Source: JABMRF01 sp964434235
GTDB taxonomy: Bacteria; Patescibacteriota; Patescibacteriia; UBA11705; JABHMO01
Direction: 5' to 3'
Assembly (NCBI GenBank): GCA_964434235.1
Contig: CAYSUN010000050.1
Location: 1-6,057 of the forward strand
Length of the DNA stretch: 6,057 bases
In this document: piece by piece, positions 1-5,966 of the stretch
Layout: the number at the start of each line of letters is the position of its first letter
How positions within the stretch are numbered: position 1 is the stretch's first letter
Translations under genes and position numbers: made by a program
Notes under the pieces: model-generated
The model's input: the letters and a program-made list of their open reading frames with translations, nothing else
Databases searched by the model: none
What the model was told of the DNA's origin: nothing

Positions 1-1
1 T

Positions 2-982
2 ATGAATTATTTTATAGTTGAAGAAAATTTTGTAGACGAACGACTTGATAAATTTTTAACTTTCAAAACCACAGAATCAAGAAGTCAAATTAAAAAAGCG
101 ATTGAAAATGGCTTAATTTTAGTAAACGACAAACCAGCCAAGGTTCATCAATTTCTAAAATTCAAAGACAAAGTTACAATAATCGAAAAAAATCCAAAGC
201 AAAAACTAAGACCAAAAACAAACTCCAAATCTCAATTAACAAAATTAAAAAATACAATTTTCAATAAAAAAGAAAAACTGCCGACCGACCTTATTCCCAA
301 AATTTTACACAAAGAAAAAAATTTTATAATTATTGAAAAGCCTTGCAATCTTTTGGTTCATAGCACTAGAACTTCAACTGAACCAACTTTGGTTGATTGG
401 CTGATAAAAAAATTTCCTCAAATTGAAAAAATAGCTGATGCTAAATCTTTATTAAAAAAAGATTTGACTTTCAGACCTGGTATTGTGCATCGTTTAGATA
501 AAGACGTTTCTGGCGTTATGCTAATTGCTCTAAATCAAGAAGCTTACGAATATTTTAAAATTCAATTCCAACAAAGAAAAGTTACTAAAAAATATATCGC
601 TATTGTGCATGGACGATTTTCCAAAAATGAAGGCGAAATTGATTTTGAAATAGCAAGAAGTGCTAAAGGTAATAAAATGGCCGCTCACCCAGCAGGTTCA
701 GGCAAAGGCAAAAAAGCTTTAACCAAATTTGATATAGTTGAGAGATACAACAAAGCAACTAAAGTTGAAGTTCAACTAATGACTGGGCGAACAAACCAGA
801 TCAGAGTCCATTTTTTTGCTCTTGGTCACCCAATTATTGGTGATATTGTTTACCACTTAAAAGAAAAAACCAAACTAAGATCAAGCAGAATTTTACTTCA
901 CGCCAAAGAATTAAGTTTTACTGATCAAGCAGGGAAAGTCCAAACTTTTATATCTCAAGAACCAAAAGAATTCAATTTTTAA
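2..982 (+). CDS. RluA-family 23S rRNA pseudouridine synthase with S4 domain
   Basis: This enzyme isomerises uridine to pseudouridine in RNA. RluC/RluD-type members with an S4 domain act on 23S rRNA, but which uridine this one modifies cannot be read from the sequence. An N-terminal S4 RNA-binding domain spans about residues 10-62 (RLDKFL, SRSQIKKAI, ILVND). A basic linker follows at about 64-100, with roughly ten lysines. The catalytic domain runs from about 101 to 320. The family signature GIVHRLDKDVSG lies at 160-171, with D166 as the expected catalytic aspartate. TGRTNQIRVH at 261-270 and GHPIIGD at 275-281 are the conserved C-terminal motifs. The 326-residue length equals that of E. coli RluD, so the gene is probably complete although its ATG is only the second base of the window and its ribosome site is not visible. 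It ends in TAA, 58 bases before gmk, with no terminator between. The family call is firm; RluD versus RluC is open. Confidence 0.93.
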   Translation: MNYFIVEENFVDERLDKFLTFKTTESRSQIKKAIENGLILVNDKPAKVHQFLKFKDKVTIIEKNPKQKLRPKTNSKSQLTKLKNTIFNKKEKLPTDLIPKILHKEKNFIIIEKPCNLLVHSTRTSTEPTLVDWLIKKFPQIEKIADAKSLLKKDLTFRPGIVHRLDKDVSGVMLIALNQEAYEYFKIQFQQRKVTKKYIAIVHGRFSKNEGEIDFEIARSAKGNKMAAHPAGSGKGKKALTKFDIVERYNKATKVEVQLMTGRTNQIRVHFFALGHPIIGDIVYHLKEKTKLRSSRILLHAKELSFTDQAGKVQTFISQEPKEFNF

Positions 983-1040
983 AAGGTATAACCAACCGAA
1001 CAAATAAGATTAAAATATTTTCAAAATAAGAAAGGCCTAT

Positions 1041-1589
1041 ATGCCAAAGCTATTTCTCCTGTCTGGCACTTCTGGTGTCGGCAAAACTACTATTGCTTAT
1101 CGATTATTAGAGGAAATGCCCAATCTTGCCAGGCTGGTAACTTACATTAGCCGAGAACCAAGACCTAATGAAAAAAACGGCGAAGATTATCATTTTATTT
1201 CACGCCAAGAATTTGAAAACAAAATCGCTAATGGTGAAATGTTTGAATATGATGAACATTATGGAAATTATTATGGCAATAGCAAAGAAGACCTTGAAAA
1301 AATTTGGAAACAAAATAAAATTGCTTTAATCCTACTTGATATTAATGGCGTTAAAACTATTAAAAAAACATTTCCCGAAGCCAAAACAATTTTTATTACT
1401 CCAGACAATTTAGAAAACCTTAAACGTAGAATTCGCCAAAGACCAATGACTGATGAAGCTTTTGCCAAGCGTTGTGAACAAATAGAAAAAGAACTTCAAG
1501 AATCTGCCAAATTCGACTTCATAATAACTAACAACGAAGGAGAATTAGATAGTACTGTAAAAAAAGTAAAAGAAATTTTGAATGGTTAA
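1041..1589 (+). CDS. gmk: Guanylate kinase
   Basis: This cytosolic enzyme phosphorylates GMP to GDP using ATP, an essential step of purine nucleotide supply. The Walker A loop GTSGVGKT lies at residues 9-16. The GMP-binding region follows with R38, R41 (in SREPRPNEKNGEDYHF), Y50, E69 and Y78, at the same spacing as in the yeast enzyme. D100 lies in LLDINGVK, and the lid and C-terminal helix region (RQRPMTDEAF...KRCEQIEKEL) is present. The length of 182 residues is slightly below the bacterial norm of about 205 and close to yeast (187). Two GMP-pocket positions differ: N80 replaces the usual Ser/Thr after YYG, and T34 replaces a Ser. The ATG is preceded by AAAGG (1031-1035) at 5 bases, a modest Shine-Dalgarno. 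The gene probably shares a transcript with the upstream pseudouridine synthase; rplS follows but has its own promoter. Confidence 0.95.
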   Translation: MPKLFLLSGTSGVGKTTIAYRLLEEMPNLARLVTYISREPRPNEKNGEDYHFISRQEFENKIANGEMFEYDEHYGNYYGNSKEDLEKIWKQNKIALILLDINGVKTIKKTFPEAKTIFITPDNLENLKRRIRQRPMTDEAFAKRCEQIEKELQESAKFDFIITNNEGELDSTVKKVKEILNG

Positions 1590-1607
1590 GGTAAATTTAC
1601 ATAACTC

Positions 1608-1636
1608 TTGACAATTTTAGATAATTACATTATACT
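1608..1636 (+). promoter_or_regulatory. Sigma-70-type promoter of rplS
   Basis: A perfect -35 box TTGACA (1608-1613) is separated by exactly 17 bases from TATACT (1631-1636), one mismatch from TATAAT. It starts 19 bases after the gmk stop codon. Transcription should begin near 1643, giving rplS a leader of about 83 bases. Because no terminator follows gmk, rplS may also receive read-through from upstream. Confidence 0.85.
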
Positions 1637-1668
1637 TTCACTTGAACATAAATAAATTAAAATTACTC

Positions 1669-1711
1669 GGTTTTGGTCTAAGTTACCAAATAACTAGTCA
1701 ACCAGTAAACC
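1669..1711 (+). promoter_or_regulatory. Bulged hairpin in the rplS 5' leader, candidate autoregulatory RNA
   Basis: The untranslated leader between the rplS promoter and its ATG can fold into one long imperfect hairpin. Bases 1669-1673 pair with 1707-1711, 1674-1677 with 1701-1704, 1678-1679 with 1696-1697, and 1681-1685 with 1691-1695. This gives 16 Watson-Crick pairs around a 5-base loop (CCAAA), with small bulges at 1680, 1698-1700 and 1705-1706. A competing 6-bp hairpin pairs TTTGGT (1672-1677) with ACCAAA (1685-1690). A near-repeat, ACCAAATAACTA (1685-1696) and ACCAGATAACTA (1709-1720), offers a second partner for both stem arms close to the start codon. Many bacterial ribosomal protein genes are controlled by the protein binding such leaders, so control by L19 is possible. 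No homology to a known leader family was established here. Confidence 0.45.
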
Positions 1712-1725
1712 AGATAACTATAAAT

Positions 1726-2112
1726 ATGGCAGAAGAAACAAAAAAAGCTCCAACTGAAGATACTTCAAAAGAAGCTAAAAAAGAAAAAGTAATTGACAGA
1801 ACTTTCCCTGAAGTTCAACCAGGTGCAGTTGTCAGAGTTCACCAAGAAATTAGTGAAATTAATACTAAAGGTGAAGAAAAAAGAAGAATCCAAATTTACG
1901 AGGGAACTGTAATTGCTAGAAAACACGGCAAAGGTGTTAATTCAACAGTAACAGTTTATAAAATGTCAGACGGTATTGGTGTAGAAAAGATTTTTCCATT
2001 AAATTCACCAAACGTAAAAGATATTGAATTTGTAAAAAAATACAAAACTAGACGCGCTAAACTTGGCTTTATCAAGGAAAAACATAAAAGACTTAGAGAA
2101 ATTAAAGACTAA
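1726..2112 (+). CDS. rplS: 50S ribosomal protein L19
   Basis: L19 is a component of the large ribosomal subunit, located near the interface with the 30S subunit. From ATG 1726 the protein has 128 residues, against 115 in E. coli. The core begins at about residue 27 (FPEVQPGAVVRVHQEI) and continues with IQIYEGTVIARKHGKG (55-70) and the signature GVEKIFPLNSPNV (85-97). It ends with the basic tail KTRRAKLGFIKEKHKR (107-121). Residues 2-24 are a charged Lys/Glu-rich extension. The frame stays open upstream to a TTG at 1642, but that lies at the predicted transcription start and the added residues do not resemble L19, so the ATG is chosen. No Shine-Dalgarno is visible before it; the preceding bases are CAGATAACTATAAAT. 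The gene appears to be its own transcription unit, from the promoter at 1608 to the terminator at 2123. Confidence 0.96.
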   Translation: MAEETKKAPTEDTSKEAKKEKVIDRTFPEVQPGAVVRVHQEISEINTKGEEKRRIQIYEGTVIARKHGKGVNSTVTVYKMSDGIGVEKIFPLNSPNVKDIEFVKKYKTRRAKLGFIKEKHKRLREIKD

Positions 2113-2122
2113 ACTTCTTATA

Positions 2123-2160
2123 AAAAAACTACTCACTCTGTGCGTAGTTTTTTGTTTTTT
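2123..2160 (+). terminator. Intrinsic terminator after rplS
   Basis: A 10-bp stem pairs AAAAAACTAC (2123-2132) with GTAGTTTTTT (2144-2153). It can be extended by three more pairs (CAC 2134-2136 with GTG 2140-2142) across one mismatch. T runs follow to 2160. It begins 10 bases after the rplS stop. The seven A's at 2122-2128 give a T run on the other strand, so it could also stop transcription arriving from uvrA. Confidence 0.88.
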
Positions 2161-2181
2161 CAATGAAAATTTATTGTAACA

Positions 2182-2220
2182 AAAAGAGAGCCTGTTCTCA
2201 CACAGCTCTCTTTTATATTT
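2182..2220. terminator. Second, probably bidirectional intrinsic terminator between rplS and uvrA
   Basis: AAAAGAGAGC (2182-2191) pairs with GCTCTCTTTT (2205-2214). Three further pairs (2193-2195 with 2202-2204) form beyond a bulged C at 2192, leaving a 6-base loop. A T-rich tail follows on the + strand (2211-2220), and five A's (2181-2185) give a T run on the - strand. It lies about 145 bases past the uvrA stop and is the first good stop signal for uvrA. On the + strand it backs up the rplS terminator. Confidence 0.75.
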
Positions 2221-2250
2221 TCTTAATTTTCCGTAAAAAGCCTATTGACG

Positions 2251-2277
2251 ATCAACTTAATCAACCAAATCAACTTT
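2251..2277. repeat. Degenerate 9-base tandem repeat, three copies
   Basis: Three consecutive 9-base units read ATCAACTTA, ATCAACCAA and ATCAACTTT. They share the pattern ATNAACTTT with the cleaner array at 2303-2347, from which they are separated by 25 bases. They look like an older, diverged part of the same array. Confidence 0.65.
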
Positions 2278-2279
2278 AT

Positions 2280-2301
2280 CCCAAAGGGACCACTTCATGG
2301 T
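2280..2301. repeat. Two adjoining small inverted repeats between the 9-base repeat blocks
   Basis: CCC-AAA-GGG (2280-2288) is followed directly by ACCA-CTTCA-TGGT (2289-2301). Together they fill nearly all of the non-repeat spacer that separates the two 9-base arrays. Each stem is only 3-4 bp, so stability is doubtful. No function is assigned. Confidence 0.4.
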
Positions 2302-2302
2302 A

Positions 2303-2360
2303 AACTTTATGAACTTTATTAACTTTATTAACTTTATGAACTTTATGAACTTTTAACTTT
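2303..2360. repeat. 9-base tandem repeat array next to the uvrA stop
   Basis: Five full units of AACTTTATG or AACTTTATT occupy 2303-2347. Two decayed partial units (AACTTTT, AACTTT) follow and run into the uvrA stop codon at 2360-2362. On the uvrA strand the unit reads AAAGTT followed by CAT or AAT. The 247-base space between rplS and uvrA contains this array, its degenerate relative, two hairpin terminators and no gene that I can support. Confidence 0.85.
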
Positions 2361-5233
2361 CACTTTACAACTCGCTTAAGGTATTGCCCAGTAATTGACT
2401 TCTCTACTTTCGCCACATCCGCTGGCGTACCCTCTGCAACAAGTTCTCCACCCTTATCACCACCACCAGGACCAAGATCGATCACCCAATCACAATTTTT
2501 AACTACATCTAAATTATGTTCAATAATCAAAACCGTATTACCTTTGTCAGCCAAACGATTTAAAATATAAAGAAGCCTTTTAATATCATCAAAGTGTAAA
2601 CCAGTTGTTGGCTCATCAAGAATATATAAAGTTTTGCCAGTTGCGTATCGTGACAATTCTGTAGCCAGTTTAATTCTCTGCGCCTCACCACCAGATAAAG
2701 TTGTAGCTGATTGTCCAAGTTTTAAATAACCAAGTCCAACCTCTTCAAGCACAGTTAGTTTTTCATTAAGAATCGGCGTATCGCCAAAAAAGATTTTTGC
2801 TTCAGCAATTGTCATGTCTAAAACATCAGCAATATTTTTACCACGATAATGAATTTCTAAAGTTTTTGGATTGTAACGTCTACCTTTACATTCTTGACAC
2901 TCAACATAAACATCTGGCAAAAATTGCATTTCAATTTTAATTAATCCATCTCCTCCACAAGCTTCACATCGTCCACCCTTAACATTAAAACTAAACCTAC
3001 CAGCATCATAGCCTTTAATTTTAGCTTCTGGTACTAAAGTGAACAAATCGCGAATATATGTAAACACGCCCGTATAAGTAGCTGGATTTGATCTTGGCGT
3101 TCGTCCAATTGGCGATTGGTCAATTGTAATTACTTTATCAACATTTTCTAATCCTTTTATTTCTTTATGTTCAGCTGGTAAATCTTTTGAACGGTAAAAA
3201 TATCGCGCCAAAGCTTTGGCTAAAATATCTGTCATCAAACTTGATTTTCCACTACCAGAAACTCCAGTAATTGAAACTAGCATTCCCAAAGGAATTTTAA
3301 TATCAAGATTTTTCAAATTATGCGCTTTGGCACCTTTAATTTCTAAGTATTTACCATTACCTCTTTTGCCTTTCTTTAAAATTTCAATACTTTCTTTACC
3401 AGATAAATATTTACCAGTTAATGATTTTGGATTTTTCTTAATCTGATCCAAAGTACCTTGCGCAACAATTTGACCACCGTAAATTCCAGCCCCCGGTCCA
3501 ACGTCAATTATATGATCAGCATTTTTCATCATATCTTCATCATGCTCCACAACAATTACAGAATTTCCTTTATCTCTTAAATCTTTTAATGTTTTAATTA
3601 ATTTACTGTTATCGGCTGGATGAAGTCCAATGGATGGTTCGTCCAAAACATAAATAACCTCGGAAAGAGCTGAACCAAGCTGAGTGGCCAAACGAATTCT
3701 TTGTGCTTCTCCACCGGAAAGAGTGTTGGACGTTCTACCAAGAGTTAAATAACCAAGTCCAACATTTTCAAGAAAACTGACTCGCCTTTCTACCTCTTTT
3801 ATAATTGCACCAGCTACTTTGAATTCTAAATTATCAATTGACTCTTTGACAAAAGTAAATTCATTTTTAGGTAATTTTTTTGTATCAAATTTTGCACTTT
3901 TCAAAAGTTCAGAAATCATAACTTTTAATTCCAAAACAGAAACTTCTGTATATTCAACAATAGACAAACCACCAACCGTTACTGCTAAACTTTCTTTTTT
4001 CAATCTCTTGCCATTACAAAAACTGCAAACGTGTTGACGCATATACTTTTCAACTTCTTTGCGAATATAATCAGAATCAGTTTCTTTGTATTTTTTTTCT
4101 AAACCAGGAATAACACCTTCAAAAATCATTTTTTTACTTCCAACTTCATATTCAACATCACCCGTCCCCTCAAGAACCATTTGCAAAGCTCTTTTGCTCA
4201 ATTTTTCAACTGGCAAATCCAATGAAAATCGGTTTTTCTTGGCCACGGCAGCTAATAATTGCCAAATTGAAGTTTGATTAGAAAATATTTTAGTCCAAGG
4301 TTTAATTGCACCTTGAGCTAAAGTTAAACGTGGATTGCTAATTACCAGTTGAGGATCAACTTCCATTCTTGTGCCTAATCCAGTACATTCAGGACAAGCC
4401 CCAAAAGGTGAATTAAAAGAAAAACTTCGTAATTCAACTTCTGGTAAATTAATATCACATTTCGGACAAGTATAATATTGACTGAACATAACATCTTCAT
4501 CTTTGTCTGAACGAAGCATGACAACAATTCCATTACCTAAATCAGCTGAAACTTTAACTGATTCAAAAAGTTGTTCTTTTGTTTCTTTACTTCCATCGAG
4601 CAAAACTCGATCAACCACAACTTCGATTGTATGATTTTTTTGTTTATCAATTTCAATATCTTCAATTTCTTCAATATTATAAAGGATGCCATCAAATCTA
4701 ATTTGATAATAATTGGCCTTGCGAATTTCATCCAAAACTTTTCGGTGAGAACCTTTTTGTTCTCGAATAACTGGAGCTAAAATTGTAACATTAATATTTT
4801 TTTCAATTTTCCAAATTTTATCAACAATTTCTTCAACTGTTTGACGAGAAACTTCAGCTCCACATTTTGGACAATGAGGATGACCAATTCGACTAAACAT
4901 TAATCTAAGTAAATCATAAATTTCTGTAATAGTTCCAACTGTGGAACGAGGATTTTGAGCAGAAAATCTTTGATCAATAGCAATAGCAGGTGACAACCCA
5001 GTAATCTGGTCAACATCAGGTTTTTCTTTTACTTCAAGAAACTGCCGAGCATAAGAAGACAAACTCTCGACATAACGTCTTTGCCCTTCAGCATAAATTG
5101 TATCAAAAGCTAATGAAGATTTACCTGAGCCAGAAAGTCCTGTAATAACAACCAACTTATTTCTAGGAATGTCAACATTTATATTCTTTAAGTTGTTGAC
5201 TTTAGCACCTTTAATGGAAATTTTATTAGCCAT
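2360..5233 (-). CDS. uvrA: Excinuclease ABC subunit A (UvrA)
   Basis: UvrA is the DNA-damage-sensing ATPase of nucleotide excision repair. It dimerises, scans DNA in the cytoplasm and loads UvrB. The 957 residues (E. coli 940) contain both ABC cassettes. The first has Walker A GLSGSGKSS at 32-40, signature LSGGEAQRIRLA at 505-516 and Walker B with D531/E532. The second has GVSGSGKSS at 657-665, signature LSGGEAQRIKLA at 846-857 and D873/E874. Zinc-module cysteines are C256, C259, C280 and C283, and C756, C759, C779 and C782 (CX2C-X19-CX2C, the DNA-binding finger). Further CX2C pairs lie at 121/124 and 403/406. All key residues are present and the gene looks intact. ATG 5231-5233 is the natural start (MANKISIKGA), although no Shine-Dalgarno is visible. 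The stop is TGA; the other four genes use TAA. uvrB and uvrC are not in the window. A promoter lies about 40 bases upstream and no recognisable LexA box is seen. Confidence 0.98.
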   Translation of the reverse strand: MANKISIKGAKVNNLKNINVDIPRNKLVVITGLSGSGKSSLAFDTIYAEGQRRYVESLSSYARQFLEVKEKPDVDQITGLSPAIAIDQRFSAQNPRSTVGTITEIYDLLRLMFSRIGHPHCPKCGAEVSRQTVEEIVDKIWKIEKNINVTILAPVIREQKGSHRKVLDEIRKANYYQIRFDGILYNIEEIEDIEIDKQKNHTIEVVVDRVLLDGSKETKEQLFESVKVSADLGNGIVVMLRSDKDEDVMFSQYYTCPKCDINLPEVELRSFSFNSPFGACPECTGLGTRMEVDPQLVISNPRLTLAQGAIKPWTKIFSNQTSIWQLLAAVAKKNRFSLDLPVEKLSKRALQMVLEGTGDVEYEVGSKKMIFEGVIPGLEKKYKETDSDYIRKEVEKYMRQHVCSFCNGKRLKKESLAVTVGGLSIVEYTEVSVLELKVMISELLKSAKFDTKKLPKNEFTFVKESIDNLEFKVAGAIIKEVERRVSFLENVGLGYLTLGRTSNTLSGGEAQRIRLATQLGSALSEVIYVLDEPSIGLHPADNSKLIKTLKDLRDKGNSVIVVEHDEDMMKNADHIIDVGPGAGIYGGQIVAQGTLDQIKKNPKSLTGKYLSGKESIEILKKGKRGNGKYLEIKGAKAHNLKNLDIKIPLGMLVSITGVSGSGKSSLMTDILAKALARYFYRSKDLPAEHKEIKGLENVDKVITIDQSPIGRTPRSNPATYTGVFTYIRDLFTLVPEAKIKGYDAGRFSFNVKGGRCEACGGDGLIKIEMQFLPDVYVECQECKGRRYNPKTLEIHYRGKNIADVLDMTIAEAKIFFGDTPILNEKLTVLEEVGLGYLKLGQSATTLSGGEAQRIKLATELSRYATGKTLYILDEPTTGLHFDDIKRLLYILNRLADKGNTVLIIEHNLDVVKNCDWVIDLGPGGGDKGGELVAEGTPADVAKVEKSITGQYLKRVVK

Positions 5234-5247
5234 AAAGAAGTAATTAT

Positions 5248-5259
5248 GTATAGATATAC
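5248..5259. promoter_or_regulatory. Interrupted palindrome between uvrA promoter and start codon
   Basis: GTATA-GA-TATAC is a 12-base inverted repeat with 5-base arms. It lies downstream of the proposed -10 box and 14 bases before the uvrA ATG, a position where an operator could act. It is AT-rich and could be a chance occurrence. It does not match a LexA box I know. Confidence 0.25.
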
Positions 5260-5269
5260 GCTGAGCCGA

Positions 5270-5298
5270 ATTGTATCAAATAAAAATCCTTTTGTAAA
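5270..5298 (-). promoter_or_regulatory. Probable sigma-70-type promoter of uvrA
   Basis: On the - strand, TTTACA (plus positions 5293-5298) is separated by 17 bases from TACAAT (5270-5275). Each box is one mismatch from consensus. Transcription would start near 5263, giving a leader of about 30 bases before the uvrA ATG. It lies between the lipoprotein terminator and uvrA, as expected for an independent unit. Confidence 0.65.
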
Positions 5299-5341
5299 TA
5301 GCCAACAGATATAAATCTCGAATCTATCACAAATTTAAAAT

Positions 5342-5373
5342 AAAAAAACCGCTCCGATATTTATCGAAACGGT
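5342..5373 (-). terminator. Intrinsic terminator of the lipoprotein gene
   Basis: On the - strand an 11-bp stem pairs ACCGTTTCGAT (plus 5363-5373) with ATCGGAGCGGT (plus 5348-5358) around a 4-base loop, followed by seven T's (5342-5348 as A's, the first of which closes the stem). Two of the pairs are G-U in - strand RNA but would be C-A mismatches in + strand RNA. This shows the hairpin serves transcription from the lipoprotein gene, whose stop is 32 bases upstream. It separates that gene from uvrA. Confidence 0.9.
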
Positions 5374-5405
5374 CAAAATGTTAATTTGAATCTTTCGTTT
5401 TCTTG

Positions 5406-5915
5406 TTATCTATAATTACCACCAGAAAACTGCCGACCATAATTCATCACTCTTTCATGATAATCAGGGTCTCCAATCGGAATGGGACAAAACAAGAAGT
5501 CCAACTTATTGTTACCATCCCTATCGCAGTCACAAATATCCCCCTCACCGTCACCATCTATATCCGACTGATTCATGCCCCACATAGTCGGGCAATTATC
5601 CTCTTGATTTAAAATTCCATCACCATCCCAATCGTTGCTGTGAACTCTATGGACTTGATCAAGCCAATCATCCTCACCCTTAATAGCTGGCGCTAGATCA
5701 CAAACGTCCCCAATACCATCACCATCAAAATCCTCCTGCCCAAGATTCGGATTCCACACACAATTGTCTTCATAATTCAGATAGCCATCACCATCCAAAT
5801 CATCAAGACTGCACTTACTGGGAGGAGCAATTTCCCGAACAACCTGTTTTTGCAATGTAGAAGAACAGCCACAAACCAAAACCAACAAGACAAACAATGA
5901 CAACCAAGACTTCAT
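5406..5915 (-). CDS. Secreted lipoprotein with thrombospondin type 3 (calcium-binding) repeats
   Basis: This is a 169-residue exported protein of unknown specific function. A signal peptide with hydrophobic core WLSLFVLLVLV (4-14) leads into lipobox VCGC (14-17), so C17 should be lipidated and anchor the protein outside the cytoplasmic membrane. The mature part carries two thrombospondin type 3 repeats, at about 39-73 and 94-129. Each has a DxDGDG loop, then DNC, then a second DxDGDGxGDxCD loop. A shorter fifth loop, DRDGNNKLD, lies at 131-139. Such loops bind calcium in the known family. Cysteines at 35, 52, 72, 108, 128, 130 and 143 probably form disulfides, one remaining unpaired if no partner exists. 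The C-terminal 25 residues match nothing I recognise. The start is fixed by a strong Shine-Dalgarno. G+C in sampled lines is about 42-50 %, well above the neighbours, hinting at transfer or different selection. The gene is a single-gene unit with its own promoter and terminator. Confidence 0.9.
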   Translation of the reverse strand: MKSWLSLFVLLVLVCGCSSTLQKQVVREIAPPSKCSLDDLDGDGYLNYEDNCVWNPNLGQEDFDGDGIGDVCDLAPAIKGEDDWLDQVHRVHSNDWDGDGILNQEDNCPTMWGMNQSDIDGDGEGDICDCDRDGNNKLDFLFCPIPIGDPDYHERVMNYGRQFSGGNYR

Positions 5916-5920
5916 AAGGC

Positions 5921-5927
5921 ACCTCCT
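5921..5927 (-). promoter_or_regulatory. Strong Shine-Dalgarno of the lipoprotein gene
   Basis: AGGAGGT on the - strand lies 5 bases before the ATG at 5913-5915. It matches the anti-Shine-Dalgarno end of 16S rRNA almost completely and fixes this start. It is the only strong ribosome site visible in the window; uvrA and rplS show none. Confidence 0.9.
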
Positions 5928-5966
5928 GTTGTTGAACCCAAATTGGAATTTTCTTTATAACAAAAA

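Noticed and set aside
983..1040. Promoter or terminator between the pseudouridine synthase gene and gmk
   Set aside because: There is a TATAAC at about 987 but no -35 box at proper distance. The AAAATATTTT palindrome lacks a G+C stem. I see only a spacer.
1271..1468. 65-codon open frame opposite gmk
   Set aside because: It is a shadow of the well-supported gmk gene, with no independent start signal.
1642..1725. TTG start giving L19 a 28-residue longer N-terminus
   Set aside because: The TTG coincides with the predicted transcription start, lies 6 bases after the -10 box and has no ribosome site. The added residues do not resemble L19, and the ATG at 1726 begins a normal L19 N-terminus.
2257..2298. 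A 13-codon open frame on the - strand within the repeat spacer (ATG at 2296-2298, TAA at 2257-2259)
   Set aside because: It is very short, has no Shine-Dalgarno, and half of it is repeat sequence. There is no reason to call it a gene.
2251..2360. CRISPR array
   Set aside because: The units are 9 bases long and directly adjoining, without spacers, and no cas gene is present.
2276..2362. Alternative genetic code (UGA read as Gly), which would extend UvrA through the repeat array
   Set aside because: No in-frame TGA occurs anywhere inside the five genes, over roughly 1,760 codons. In a recoded lineage many would be expected. UvrA also ends at the usual place for the family.
3216..4780. Several open frames of 63-76 codons on the strand opposite uvrA, plus one of 64 codons on the same strand in another frame
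   Set aside because: All lie fully inside the intact uvrA gene, have low-complexity or hydrophobic translations and no ribosome sites.
5403..5612. 69-codon open frame opposite the lipoprotein gene
   Set aside because: It is the complement of the repeat-coding region and resembles no known protein.
5406..5915. Dockerin or EF-hand cellulosome protein
   Set aside because: The DNC...DxDGDGxGDxCD pattern with paired cysteines is that of thrombospondin type 3 repeats. The duplicated F-hand helices of a dockerin are missing.
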